From Mycobacterium sp. HUMS_12744610 (GTDB taxonomy: Bacteria > Actinomycetota > Actinomycetes > Mycobacteriales > Mycobacteriaceae), in NCBI RefSeq assembly GCF_041206865.1, contig NZ_JBGEDP010000001.1, positions 124,001 to 188,000 of the forward strand: a DNA stretch of 64,000 nt, read 5' to 3'. This document shows, piece after piece, positions 1-7,752 of this stretch. The notes under the pieces are model-generated. The model was not told the DNA's origin, did not search any database, and was given only the letters and a program-made list of their open reading frames with translations. Positions within the stretch are counted from its first letter, which is position 1. Every line of letters starts with the position of its first letter. A program made the translations under genes and the position numbers.

Positions 1-80
1 GGGTCGTCGCGTTGTTCGACCGACGCGTAGAACGAATCCAATTCCGCGTGCAGGACGGATGCCTCACACCGCACGAACAT
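1..80 (-). CDS. Y-family DNA polymerase IV (DinB3-like), N-terminal fragment
   Basis: Read on the minus strand from an ATG at 80, this frame gives a short leader and then HAELDSFYASVEQRDD, the N-terminal palm motif of Y-family DNA polymerases (usually VDxDxFxASVE). The gene runs off the left edge, so only about 26 residues are visible. In M. smegmatis the DinB3 paralogue lies next to ethR/ethA, which fits this position; that synteny is remembered, not checked. The start is 23 bp beyond the ethR stop on the same strand, so ethR and this gene may be cotranscribed. The first acidic position of the motif is Glu where most family members have Asp. An in-frame GTG at 74 is an alternative start. Confidence 0.7.
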   Translation of the reverse strand, partial: MFVRCEASVLHAELDSFYASVEQRDD

Positions 81-103
81 GTGTTCGCACGCGGCGGCGA
101 CAA

Positions 104-745
104 CTATTCCGGTTCGCCGTAGATGCTGCTTACCCAGATGTGGGTCAGGGTGTCGACGACCCGGGCCTCGTCGACGGCCGGCACCTCGGCCGACAGCGCG
201 GCCATCATGGTGCGCTCGTTCATCTGGTTCAGCGACGTGGCCAGGTCTGCGGCCGGGATGGTCTCCGGCGCGGCGCCGCGGGTCCGCTCGGCGGTGATCA
301 TGGCCGCCGTCTGGTCGATCCACTTCTGCATGAAGCCCAACCACACCGCCCGCAGCTCCGAGCTGGTCGCCAGCGCCTCGGTGGCGGCCCGGGCCAGCGC
401 ACGGTGCGAGCTGAACGCGGTGAAGAACGCGTCGATGCCGTTGCGCCACACCCGCTTCGGGTCCTTGGGCAGCCGCTGCACCGCGCCGTCGAATTCGGCG
501 TCGGCACGCGCGATCACCGGCTCGAGCAGCGAGAGCACCACCGCTTCCTTGGACTTGAAATAGAAGTAGAACGTGGGCCGCGACAGGCCCGCCCCCCTGG
601 CCAGGTCGTCGACCGAGATGTCGGCGAACGGACGCTCCTCGAGGAGTCGCTCGGCGGTCGCCAGGATCGCCTGCTCCCGGTCGTCGCCGGAGGGGCGCGC
701 TGCGCGGCGGCCGCGCAGGGCGCGCGTCTGGCGTGTGGTGGTCAC
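104..745 (-). CDS. ethR: TetR-family repressor EthR
   Basis: TetR repressor of 213 residues. The N-terminal helix-turn-helix includes GAGLSRPTFYFYFKSKEA (about residues 50-70), and the C-terminal ligand domain ends in HIWVSSIYGEPE, very like M. tuberculosis EthR. Known role: it binds the ethR-ethA intergenic region cooperatively and represses ethA, the activator of ethionamide. The GTG at 745 was chosen because it gives the EthR-like start MTTTRQ and leaves the palindromic operator outside the gene; the longer open frame to 910 would run into ethA. It is divergent from ethA and on the same strand as the DinB3-like gene at the left edge. Confidence 0.93.
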   Translation of the reverse strand: MTTTRQTRALRGRRAARPSGDDREQAILATAERLLEERPFADISVDDLARGAGLSRPTFYFYFKSKEAVVLSLLEPVIARADAEFDGAVQRLPKDPKRVWRNGIDAFFTAFSSHRALARAATEALATSSELRAVWLGFMQKWIDQTAAMITAERTRGAAPETIPAADLATSLNQMNERTMMAALSAEVPAVDEARVVDTLTHIWVSSIYGEPE

Positions 746-757
746 GGCAGCGACTTT

Positions 758-806
758 ACACGGTGTCGATAGTTTCGACATGTCGTTGACGCAATCGACA
801 CCGTGT
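758..806. promoter_or_regulatory. EthR operator (ethR-ethA intergenic palindrome)
   Basis: A perfect 13-bp inverted repeat, ACACGGTGTCGAT at 758-770 and its complement at 794-806, is separated by 23 bp that contain further TCGACA-type half-sites. It fills the 76-bp gap between the divergent ethR and ethA starts. The length, the position and the GTGTCGATAGT core resemble the extended operator described for M. tuberculosis EthR, so it is probably the autoregulatory site. Confidence 0.8.
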
Positions 807-821
807 TGATAACGTAGCGGC

Positions 822-2291
822 ATGACTGAGCACCTTGACGTCGTCATCGTCGGCGCCGGCATCTCCGGCGTGAGCGCGGCCTGGCACCTGCAGGACCGCT
901 GCCCTACCAAGAGCTACGCCATCCTGGAGAAGCGGGAAGCAATGGGCGGCACCTGGGACCTGTTCCGCTACCCGGGAATTCGTTCAGACTCCGACATGCA
1001 CACGCTGGGCTTCCGATTCCGCCCGTGGACCGAACGACAGGCCATCGCCGACGGCAAGCCGATCCTCGACTACGTCAAGGGCACCGCGGCCATGTACGGC
1101 ATCGACAAGCACATCCGGCTCAACCACAAGGTGCTCGGTGCCGACTGGTCCCACGCGGAGAACCGCTGGACGCTGCAGATCGACGACAACGGCACGCCGG
1201 GCACGATCACCTGCACCTTTCTGTTCCTGTGCAGCGGCTACTACAACTACGAGCAGGGCTACGCCCCGGAGTTCCGGGGCGCGCAAGACTTCACCGGCCC
1301 GATCATCCACCCGCAGCACTGGCCCGAGGACCTCGACTACGCCGGCAAGAACGTCGTCGTGATCGGCAGCGGCGCCACGGCGGTGACCCTGATTCCCGCG
1401 CTGGCGGAGTCAGGCGCCGGACACGTCACGATGCTGCAGCGCTCACCGACCTACATCGTCTCCCAACCCAAGCGCGACAAGATGGCCGAGCGGCTCAACC
1501 GCCTGCTGCCGGACACCCTGGCCTACACCGCCATCCGCTGGAAGAACGTGCTGCGCCAGGCGGCGCTCTACGGCGCCTGCCGGAAGTGGCCGCGGCGCAT
1601 GCGCAAGATCCTGCTCGGCTTTGTCGAACGCCAGCTGCCCGAGGGCTATGACGTGGCGAAGCACTTCGGCCCGCAGTACAACCCGTGGGACCAGCGGTTG
1701 TGCCTGGTGCCCAGCGGCGACCTGTTCCGCGCCATCCGGAAGGGCCGGGCCGAGGTGGTCACCGACACCATCGACCGGTTCACCCCGACCGGCATCCGGC
1801 TCAACTCCGGCCAGGAGCTGCCCGCCGACATCATCATCACCGCAACCGGTTTGAACCTGCAGCTGTTCGGCGGCGCGACTGTCACCGTCGACGGGGAGCC
1901 GGTGGACCTGACCACGACGATGGCCTACAAGGGCATGATGCTGTCCGGACTGCCGAACATGGTCTACACCGTCGGCTACACCAACGCGTCGTGGACGCTG
2001 AAGGCCGACCTGGTGTCCGAGTTCGCCTGCCGGGTGCTGAACTACATGGACGACAACGGGTTTGACACCGTGGTGGTCGAGCACCCGGGGTCCGATGTCG
2101 AGGAGCGCCCGTTCATGGAGTTCACTCCCGGGTATGTGCTGCGCTCGCTCGACGAGCTGCCCAAGCAGGGCTCGCGCAAGCCGTGGCGGCTCAACCAGAA
2201 CTACCTGCGCGACATCTTGCTGATCCGGCACGGCAAAATCGATGACGAGGGCTTGCGGTTCACCAAAAAGCCCGCGCCCGTAGCGGTTTAG
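822..2291 (+). CDS. ethA: FAD-containing Baeyer-Villiger monooxygenase EthA
   Basis: Class B flavoprotein monooxygenase of 489 residues, the length of M. tuberculosis EthA. The FAD-binding motif GAGISG is at residues 11-16. The Baeyer-Villiger fingerprint, [12 protein letters not shown], is at about 157-168, followed by the NADPH-site motif [13 protein letters not shown]. Known role: NADPH/O2-dependent oxygenation of ketones and S-oxidation of thioamide prodrugs such as ethionamide; the native substrate is uncertain. It is divergent from ethR across the palindromic operator. Its stop codon overlaps the stop of rraA by 3 bases (2288-2291 region), and a long hairpin lies immediately downstream. 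Confidence 0.94.
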   Translation: MTEHLDVVIVGAGISGVSAAWHLQDRCPTKSYAILEKREAMGGTWDLFRYPGIRSDSDMHTLGFRFRPWTERQAIADGKPILDYVKGTAAMYGIDKHIRLNHKVLGADWSHAENRWTLQIDDNGTPGTITCTFLFLCSGYYNYEQGYAPEFRGAQDFTGPIIHPQHWPEDLDYAGKNVVVIGSGATAVTLIPALAESGAGHVTMLQRSPTYIVSQPKRDKMAERLNRLLPDTLAYTAIRWKNVLRQAALYGACRKWPRRMRKILLGFVERQLPEGYDVAKHFGPQYNPWDQRLCLVPSGDLFRAIRKGRAEVVTDTIDRFTPTGIRLNSGQELPADIIITATGLNLQLFGGATVTVDGEPVDLTTTMAYKGMMLSGLPNMVYTVGYTNASWTLKADLVSEFACRVLNYMDDNGFDTVVVEHPGSDVEERPFMEFTPGYVLRSLDELPKQGSRKPWRLNQNYLRDILLIRHGKIDDEGLRFTKKPAPVAV

Positions 2292-2776
2292 GAATCGCCT
2301 ACAGCGACGACGACGATGCCGTCGTCGTCGCTGTAGGCGATCTGCCCGGGCGCGAACGTCACCCCGCCGAGGCTGATCTCGACGTCGCGCTCGCCCGCCC
2401 CGGTCTTGGTGCTCTTGCGGGGGTTGGTCCCCAGCGCCTTGATGCCGATGTCGATCCCACGCAGGGCGGCGGCGTCGCGGACGGCGCCGTTGATCACCAG
2501 CCCGGCCCAGCCGTTGGAGCGGGCCAGTTCGGCGATGACGTCTCCGACCAGCGCGGTGTGCAGCGAACCGGCGCCGTCGACGACCAGCACACCGCCCGCG
2601 CCCGGTTCGGAAAGCACGGATTTGAGCAGCGCGTTGTCCTGGAAGCACCGCACGGTGCTGATCGTTCCGGCGAAGTGCGGGCGCCCGCCGAACTGGCGGA
2701 ACTGAAGATCGCAGCTGCGCACGTCGGGCCCGATTTCATCGACGAGGTCGGCGGTGGGCCGGAATTCCACGGTCAC
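2288..2776 (-). CDS. rraA: RraA-family protein (RNase E inhibitor / aldolase-like fold)
   Basis: 162-residue RraA-family protein (M. tuberculosis Rv3853, formerly misnamed menG). Recognisable segments are [48 protein letters not shown] and the C-terminal [21 protein letters not shown]. coli RraA binds RNase E and modulates RNA decay; other family members are class II aldolases, and the mycobacterial role is not settled. The GTG start at 2776 follows the stop of the upstream H-NS-like gene by 1 bp, so the two are probably translated together. The end of the gene forms the hairpin described separately. Confidence 0.9.
   Translation of the reverse strand: MTVEFRPTADLVDEIGPDVRSCDLQFRQFGGRPHFAGTISTVRCFQDNALLKSVLSEPGAGGVLVVDGAGSLHTALVGDVIAELARSNGWAGLVINGAVRDAAALRGIDIGIKALGTNPRKSTKTGAGERDVEISLGGVTFAPGQIAYSDDDGIVVVAVGDS
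2294..2341. terminator. 21-bp perfect hairpin at the ethA/rraA convergent junction
   Basis: Perfect inverted repeat with 21-bp arms (2294-2314 and 2321-2341) and a 6-base loop. It starts 3 bases after the ethA stop and lies inside the 3' end of rraA, where it encodes [16 protein letters not shown]. There is no clear U-tract, so this would be a mycobacterial I-shaped terminator for ethA and possibly for the antisense transcript too. The palindrome is certain; the terminator role is inferred. Confidence 0.55.
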
Positions 2777-2777
2777 C

Positions 2778-3224
2778 TCAGCGGCGGCGTAGCTGGCGGA
2801 TCAACAGGATGGCCAGCAGGCCGAGGGCGACCGCGACGATCAGGGGGACCGGGGACTGTCCCGGGGCCGGCGCCGGAATGTCGCGCGACACCGGGTTGGG
2901 TGCGGATTCCACCGCGGACTTCGCTTGTGCGGCGACAGCTTTGGCGGCTGCGGCGAGGTCACCGTTGGTTTCGGCCCGCTGCGCCGCCGCGACGGGTTGC
3001 CCGGCCGGCTCCTGCAGCCGTTCCGGGGGCGGCGGGCTCTTGGCGGGAGCCTTCTTGGCGGGGGCCTTCTTGGCCGCTGCGTTCGCGGCGGGCGCCTTCT
3101 TGGCGGGGGTCTTCTTAGCCGGAGCTTTCGCGGTCTTCTTGGCCGCCTTGGCAGGAGGTGCCTTCTCCGGCGGCGTCGGCGCGCCGTCGGATTGGTGATC
3201 GGGTTGCTCTTGCGGGTCTGCCAT
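2778..3224 (-). CDS. hns: H-NS-like, Lys/Ala/Pro-rich membrane-anchored protein (Rv3852-like)
   Basis: 148-residue protein. The first half is a lysine/alanine/proline-rich repeat tract of PAKKAPAKK type, like a histone H1 tail. A central Ala-rich predicted helix ([20 protein letters not shown]) follows, and the C-terminus is one hydrophobic segment ([17 protein letters not shown]) ending RQLRRR. This architecture and the C-terminal end match M. tuberculosis Rv3852, annotated H-NS, which is a DNA-binding membrane protein. The start at 3224 (MADPQ) was preferred to the upstream ATG at 3245 by similarity to Rv3852. The single C-terminal membrane anchor suggests it tethers DNA to the membrane rather than coating the chromosome freely. 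Confidence 0.85.
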   Translation of the reverse strand: MADPQEQPDHQSDGAPTPPEKAPPAKAAKKTAKAPAKKTPAKKAPAANAAAKKAPAKKAPAKSPPPPERLQEPAGQPVAAAQRAETNGDLAAAAKAVAAQAKSAVESAPNPVSRDIPAPAPGQSPVPLIVAVALGLLAILLIRQLRRR

Positions 3225-3321
3225 GCGGCCGCTCCTTTGCGCCATGCTCGTCGCGCATGAAAATTACTCTCGTCCCATCATGCCAGGAGGTCCGGTGGCG
3301 TCTGGGCCACACCGGCGCCGC

Positions 3322-3867
3322 TCACGGCCTGCGGCGGACCGCCCAGATGCCGCCCGCGGCCACGAGGGCCACCGTCACCACCACGAACGGCCACAACGGC
3401 GGGCTGCCGCCGCCCCGGTGGGGGACCGCGGCCGGCTCCGGTGTACCGGTGCCCGGCACCGTCAGCCGAAACGACCAGGATCCCGACACCACGTGGCCGT
3501 CCGCCGAGGTCACCCGGTAGTTGACCGTGTACGTCCCGGCCGGCCCGAGCGGGCGCAGCGCGATGCCGACGACCGCACCCTGCACCTCCGGGTCTCCGGT
3601 GGACCACACGTTGCCGTCGGGACCGACCACCGTCATTGCCGCGAACGCGGGCTGCAGCCGTTCGTCGAAAGTGGCGCTCACCCGGTCGGGCCCCGCCGTG
3701 AGGTCGGCGCCGTCCGCGGGATCCGCGGAGATCCGGGTCGCGTGCGCCAGCGCGACCGGGGCCTGCAGCGTTGCCGTCGTGACCAACGCGGCCATCGTGG
3801 CCAGCAACAGGCTCAACCAGGCGGCGGCGCCGGCGGCGTGGGCCGCACGCCCGTGGGGCAGGGACAT
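3322..3867 (-). CDS. CopC-domain exported/membrane protein
   Basis: 181-residue protein with an N-terminal signal sequence (hydrophobic from about 15 to 40, ending ALA), a mature start HATRISADPADGADL, a CopC-type beta-sandwich (SADGHVVSGSWSFRLTV) and a C-terminal transmembrane helix followed by RRRP. In CopC proteins the N-terminal His after signal cleavage and the DGH motif bind copper, so a periplasmic copper-handling role is likely but inferred. M. tuberculosis Rv3851, at the same place, is annotated as a much shorter membrane protein. The gene begins 1 bp after the stop of the upstream Rv3850-like gene, so they likely form an operon. Confidence 0.8.
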   Translation of the reverse strand: MSLPHGRAAHAAGAAAWLSLLLATMAALVTTATLQAPVALAHATRISADPADGADLTAGPDRVSATFDERLQPAFAAMTVVGPDGNVWSTGDPEVQGAVVGIALRPLGPAGTYTVNYRVTSADGHVVSGSWSFRLTVPGTGTPEPAAVPHRGGGSPPLWPFVVVTVALVAAGGIWAVRRRP

Positions 3868-3868
3868 C

Positions 3869-4543
3869 TCAGACCGAGGCCAGTCCGAGGCGGGCCATCA
3901 CGTCGGCCTCGATACCGTCCAGCTGCGAGGAGATCGCGGCGTGGGCCGCCCGGCGCCGCGCGGCGGGCATGTTCTCGGCGGCGAGGACGGCCGCCGACAG
4001 ATCGGTGAGCCGCTCGGTCATCGCGGCGACGAACTGCTTCGTCTCGGCGTCCTTCGGCTTCTTCTCCTGCAACAGGCGCAGGGACTTCTCGGATCCGGCA
4101 ACGCGGGCCGACAGCTGGGCTCCGCGCCCGGAGAACTGGCCGATCTGCGCCAGCGGGATGCCGAGTTGGTCCGCGCGACGCTGGTCGATCACCGCCCGCG
4201 CGGCCACGGCAGCCCGGTAGAGCACGGGCGTGAGGACCGGTGCGAGCAGCCGGGACACCGTCAGCGCGCGCCGAATCCGCGTCGGCGAGAGCAGCTTGCC
4301 CTCGCGTGCCGCCTTGAGCTCCGTCTCGGCGACCTTCAACGCCGTCCGGTCGCTGTCGCGCTGAGCCTTGATCTGTGCCCTGAGCGCCTTGGCCGCGGCC
4401 TTCTCGGAGGACTTCCGATCGTCCTTCATGCGGCGGGCCTCGTTCTTGGCGGCGAGCCTGGCCTCCATCTTGGCGCGGGCCGTGATCGCCCGGGCTTCGG
4501 CGCGACGCGTCGCGCGACTCTTTCGTTTGCGGAACAGGCCCAT
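3869..4543 (-). CDS. Conserved mycobacterial protein (Rv3850-like)
   Basis: 224-residue, very basic and helix-rich protein. Residues 1-75 are packed with Lys, Arg and Ala (MGLFRKRKSRATRRAEARA) and look like a long coiled coil. The middle has two short hydrophobic stretches (SRLLAPVLTPVLYRAAVAARAV), and the C-terminus is amphipathic helix. It matches the position and appearance of M. tuberculosis Rv3850, whose function is not known to me. It lies directly upstream of the CopC-like gene (1 bp gap) and downstream of espR on the same strand. Confidence 0.8.
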   Translation of the reverse strand: MGLFRKRKSRATRRAEARAITARAKMEARLAAKNEARRMKDDRKSSEKAAAKALRAQIKAQRDSDRTALKVAETELKAAREGKLLSPTRIRRALTVSRLLAPVLTPVLYRAAVAARAVIDQRRADQLGIPLAQIGQFSGRGAQLSARVAGSEKSLRLLQEKKPKDAETKQFVAAMTERLTDLSAAVLAAENMPAARRRAAHAAISSQLDGIEADVMARLGLASV

Positions 4544-4608
4544 GAGCCAACACTAATGGGGATGGACCTGCGGCAGTCCGCCAGGTCAGGCTGCGCAGGT
4601 GTTGGTGG

Positions 4609-5025
4609 CTAGGCGCCCAGGCGTTCCGCGGTGGCCATCCGGTCCGCGTTGCGCAGCTCGTGCGCCCGCGCCAAGAGTTCCTGCTTGGACTCCGGGGAGA
4701 GCTCGACGGCGGCCAGCGCGATGTTGCGCACCCCGTCGTGGCGCACCGCGGCCATCCACGCCAGTTCTCTGTCGAGTTTCTCGTAGTACTCATCGTCGGT
4801 GAAGTAGGCCGGCTTGATGCGGAAGAAGTTGGCCAGCGCGGCCATCGTCGCCGCCGAGGGGTTGGTGCGATTTCCCGAACGTAGCTGGGACAGGTAGGGA
4901 GCCGACATCGTGATGCCCTCGGACTTCAAGGCGGCGATCACCTCCGCCGAGGTGTGGGGTCCGCGGCCGGGCGGATAGACCGTGTCGAACAGGCGGTTCA
5001 GCCGGGCAGCAAACGTCGTGCTCAT
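4609..5025 (-). CDS. espR: Nucleoid-associated regulator EspR
   Basis: 138-residue protein almost identical over its first 90 residues to M. tuberculosis EspR (MSTTFAARLNRLFDTVYPPG, then ITMSAPYLSQLRSGNRTNPS as the helix-turn-helix). The C-terminal dimerisation domain diverges and is about 6 residues longer than in M. tuberculosis. Known role: EspR loops DNA and activates the espACD locus for ESX-1 secretion, besides binding many cell-wall genes. The start at 5025 is fixed by this conserved N-terminus; the frame remains open upstream to 5157. The 667-bp non-coding region upstream is unusually long for this window. Confidence 0.95.
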   Translation of the reverse strand: MSTTFAARLNRLFDTVYPPGRGPHTSAEVIAALKSEGITMSAPYLSQLRSGNRTNPSAATMAALANFFRIKPAYFTDDEYYEKLDRELAWMAAVRHDGVRNIALAAVELSPESKQELLARAHELRNADRMATAERLGA

Positions 5026-5692
5026 CGATATGACCTCCACGGGGTTGTAGAAGTGACTGTTTCCTAGGTGTATTTGCTGATCATGGTAGCCGGGGTCGAC
5101 ATACGCATTCAGTTGGCAAACGTGCGGCGATTCGCTGATGCCTGCCTCGGCGACCACTCGCCCTGCACCCTTCGAGCCTCCAATCTCTCCTCGCGCCTGT
5201 CCACCAATTCCACTAAGTTCACAGGTTATCCGCAGGATCGGGGCCGCGGACCGGCGTGGTCCGGGACCGCCGGAGTGTTTCGCAAATTGGCCTGAACGAT
5301 GGTGACGGACGAAATCACCGCAACCGGCCGCGCCCGGTGAGCCATGAAGGCAAGGCTTTGCTGCGGGATCGGACCAGCCCGCCCGTGGGACGGTGCGCGA
5401 AGACGCACAAAGCCTCTGGTGTCACTGTGGTTACGGCTACCGAGCAGGACGGCCCCACCGGCGAGTACCGCCCGTGGCCGTCTCCGGAGCGGGTGGCGGG
5501 TTCGGGGACGAAACGTCCGTCGGGCGCCGCCATGCCGAGCGCCTGATCCTGGGTATTTGCCGGTAGCCATACCCGCGGCGCGGACGCGGTGGCGCTCGCC
5601 GGGCTTCGGGCCTGGCGGCTCGGGCGCCGCGGTCCACCATCCGAACGAACCGGCGGCCCCGCAACAGCGGTTGCCGAAAGGTGCGACCGTCC
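5026..5692. other. Long non-coding region upstream of espR
   Basis: 667 bp between the espR start and the stop of the Rv3847-like gene. Open frames here (for example minus-strand 5226-5876) are Arg/Pro/Gly-rich with no domain, no good ribosome site and overlap with a real gene, so I call none. M. tuberculosis has Rv3848, a membrane protein, here; no trace is recognisable. The part next to 5025-5260 is less GC-rich and probably carries the espR promoter and long leader. I saw no convincing RNA gene. Confidence 0.6.
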
Positions 5693-6226
5693 CTACGCCG
5701 CGAGCAGCATCGCGAGGATCGCGGTGTCGGGATGGCTGATGGGGTCGACGCCGACGCGGCTGACCATCGACGTGATCGTCCCGTCGGCCTCGGCTTCCAC
5801 CCACGCCGCCCGGTGCTCGAGCCCTAGGTACGGCAGGCCCGGCAACAGGACGCATCCCGACGCCGCGCCGGTGCATTCCGGCAGCGATGGGGTGGTTTCG
5901 GAAGGGGGATGCAGCATCAGCAGTGCGGGGGGCTGATGGTCGGCGAAATAGCCTGGCTGGATGGCCGATTCACCGAAGACGGTGCCCTCGGCCAGGACCA
6001 GACCGACCGTGCCCGGCTCGGGTTCGTCGGGCAACTCCTCGCGGGCACCGAACACCGTTGTGGTGGAAAGCAATCCGGGTAGCGACGCGACGCGCACCGC
6101 GACCATCAGGAGCTGGGCCCATTCCTTTGTCGAATCGGGCCAACGCCCGGAGATCACAAACCCTTTCAGGGCACCGCGAGCATGGAAGGGAGAAATCCCT
6201 ATGGGTCCACCCGATCCGGCTTCCAT
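5693..6226 (-). CDS. Conserved mycobacterial protein of unknown function (Rv3847-like)
   Basis: 177 residues, the length of M. tuberculosis Rv3847, with strong conservation as I remember it: SPFHARGALKGFVISGRWPD, VASLPGLLSTTTVFGAREE, GYFADHQPPALLMLHPP and LPYLGLEHRAAWVEAEADG. It has no signal peptide, no transmembrane helix and no domain I recognise; Cys pairs around ECTGAASGC are notable. The ATG at 6226 was chosen over 6262 because it gives the Rv3847-like start MEAGSGGPIG. The high conservation suggests a housekeeping role, which cannot be assigned. Confidence 0.8.
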   Translation of the reverse strand: MEAGSGGPIGISPFHARGALKGFVISGRWPDSTKEWAQLLMVAVRVASLPGLLSTTTVFGAREELPDEPEPGTVGLVLAEGTVFGESAIQPGYFADHQPPALLMLHPPSETTPSLPECTGAASGCVLLPGLPYLGLEHRAAWVEAEADGTITSMVSRVGVDPISHPDTAILAMLLAA

Positions 6227-6360
6227 CTCGACCTCCGTGCGCGTCCGTTTCGAAATAACCACGCTGGTAGCTCGAATACTTCAGCATGCCTGCGGTTTCG
6301 GCGCGTTGCAACTCGACACGGCAACCACCGCCCGCGATCTCGTCATTCCCGAAAAAGCAC

Positions 6361-6388
6361 GGGGCGCCGCGCGATCGCGCGGCGCCCC
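6361..6388 (-). terminator. Intrinsic terminator of sodA
   Basis: A 28-bp perfect palindrome (GGGGCGCCGCGCGA and its complement) starts 16 bp past the sodA stop. On the minus strand it is followed by GTGCTTTTT (T run at 6352-6356), the classic hairpin plus U-tract layout, which is rare in mycobacteria. Confidence 0.85.
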
Positions 6389-6404
6389 AGCCCGGGAAGG
6401 CGAG

Positions 6405-7028
6405 TCAGCCCGAAATCAGGCCCTTGGTCTTCGACGTCGCGGCGGCGTAGCGCGACTGGACGTCCTCCCAGTTGACGATGTTCCAGAACGCCTTGGCGAA
6501 GTCGCCCTTAACGTTCTTGTACTGCAGGTAGAAAGCGTGCTCCCACATGTCGAGCAGCAGCAGCGGAACGATGCCCAACGGGAAGTTGGACTGGTGGTCG
6601 TAGACCTGGAAGATCAGCAACCTGTTGCCCAGGGTGTCCCAGCCCAGGGCCGCCCAACCCGAGCCCTGCACCGTGGTCGCAGCGGCGTTGAACTGAGCGC
6701 GGAACGTGTCGAACGACCCAAACGCCTCGTCGATGGCGGCGGCCAGTTCGCCGGTTGGCTTGTCGCCGCCATTCGGGGACAGGTTCTTCCACCACAGCGT
6801 GTGGTTGACGTGACCGCCCAGGTTGAACGCCAGGTTCTTCTCGTACAGCAAGATCGCGGCGAAATCTTCCTTGGCGCGTGCTTCCTCGAGCTTTTCCACA
6901 GCGGCGTTGGCGCCCTTGACGTACGTGGCGTGGTGCTTGGTGTGGTGCAGCTCGTTGATCTGGCCCGAGATGTGTGGTTCCAGCGCTGCGTAGTCCCAGT
7001 CCAGATCGGGCAAGGTGTATTCGGCCAC
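6405..7028 (-). CDS. sodA: Superoxide dismutase [Fe/Mn] SodA
   Basis: 207-residue Fe/Mn-type superoxide dismutase. The metal ligands are visible as the His in [13 protein letters not shown], the His in [10 protein letters not shown], and Asp and His in [14 protein letters not shown]. It converts superoxide to hydrogen peroxide and oxygen. Mycobacterial SodA lacks a signal peptide yet is exported through the SecA2 route, and none is seen here either. Translation starts at a GTG (7028) preceded by GAAAGGAA. The sequence (for example [20 protein letters not shown]) is closer to the M. tuberculosis form than to M. avium SodA as I remember it. A strong hairpin with T-tract follows the gene. Confidence 0.96.
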   Translation of the reverse strand: MAEYTLPDLDWDYAALEPHISGQINELHHTKHHATYVKGANAAVEKLEEARAKEDFAAILLYEKNLAFNLGGHVNHTLWWKNLSPNGGDKPTGELAAAIDEAFGSFDTFRAQFNAAATTVQGSGWAALGWDTLGNRLLIFQVYDHQSNFPLGIVPLLLLDMWEHAFYLQYKNVKGDFAKAFWNIVNWEDVQSRYAAATSKTKGLISG

Positions 7029-7199
7029 AGCATTCCTTTCTTAGTGATCGTTAGTTAACGCCTTGACGCTCATTCGCACGTGTCCGCCACGCGCCGGCCT
7101 GGCATGGTCAACCCTGCTCCATGACCGCGCGCGCCGCAAGAATCACCGCTATGGGCAATTGACGGACATACCCGTTCGTAGGCGTTTCAAGACGAAAAG

Positions 7200-7355
7200 T
7201 CAGGACAAGACGATGACGGCCAGAACGGCCAGCAAGAGCAGCGCGATCAGGCCCGCACGCAACGCGGCGACGCTGTGGCTGTGGTTCCACGCGGGTGAGC
7301 CGGAATACGAGCTCGAGGGGCCCTGCGAACCAGGACCGAACGAATGCGTGGCCAT
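7200..7355 (-). CDS. Small single-pass membrane protein
   Basis: 51-residue protein with a Ser/Gly/His-rich N-terminus (MATHSFGPGSQGPSSSYSGS) and one C-terminal hydrophobic helix (ALRAGLIALLLLAVLAVIVLS) ending at the stop codon, a tail-anchored layout. The ATG at 7355 is preceded by GGAGGG with good spacing, which favours it over the longer frame to 7478. It lies upstream of sodA on the same strand with a 171-bp gap. No family recognised and no function assigned. Confidence 0.65.
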   Translation of the reverse strand: MATHSFGPGSQGPSSSYSGSPAWNHSHSVAALRAGLIALLLLAVLAVIVLS

Positions 7356-7752
7356 CAGTCGCCCTCCACCTGCACGACACCTCGCCGAAGTGAGATGAGT
7401 CACACGGAACTTTTCGTGACCGCGATCATAACCCTTTGCAACCGTCCTGAAAAATGCGGGCGGGAGGGGCGCCGGCAACTCGCGGCGGCGGCGGTAGGGC
7501 GAACGGCGTCGCTAGGCGGCGGATCCGGCTTGTCCGTGACATGAGGATGACATGAGGCAAGGGGCCGGCGATTATCCACAGCCACGGCCCATCTCAGGCA
7601 CAGATACCAGTATTGATGGGTTCTATACCCCGTCGCCTCCTGGGGATAAACCTGTGGAAACTGTGGATAGCCAGCGGCCGCCGCGAGCGTCCGGGTGAGG
7701 CCGTTCCGGCGGCGTTCGGCCGGCCTTTCCCGAGACGTCTTAGGCTGGTCCG
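7356..7752. other. Divergent intergenic region with direct repeat and DnaA-box-like cluster
   Basis: 397 bp between the small membrane gene and the DUF4328 gene. It holds an 11-bp tandem repeat (TGACATGAGGA at 7537-7547, TGACATGAGGC at 7548-7558) and, within 99 bp downstream, four DnaA-box-like nonamers (listed separately). Promoters for both flanking genes must be here, but I cannot place -10 or -35 boxes with confidence. Confidence 0.6.
7572..7670. promoter_or_regulatory. Cluster of DnaA-box-like nonamers
   Basis: TTATCCACA at 7572-7580 is a perfect E. coli-type DnaA box. On the other strand are TGGGGATAA (7641-7649, one mismatch), TGTGGAAAC (7653-7661, two mismatches) and TGTGGATAG (7662-7670, one mismatch). 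The density is far above chance in 70% GC DNA. There is no AT-rich unwinding element and no dnaA/dnaN nearby, so it is not the origin; a DnaA titration or DnaA-controlled promoter site is possible. Confidence 0.45.

Noticed and set aside
5226..5876. Minus-strand frame of 216 codons upstream of espR
   Set aside because: Overlaps the Rv3847-like gene, Arg/Pro-rich, no ribosome site and no recognisable domain.
7572..7670. Replication origin
   Set aside because: DnaA-like boxes are present, but there is no AT-rich unwinding region and no dnaA, dnaN or rpmH nearby.
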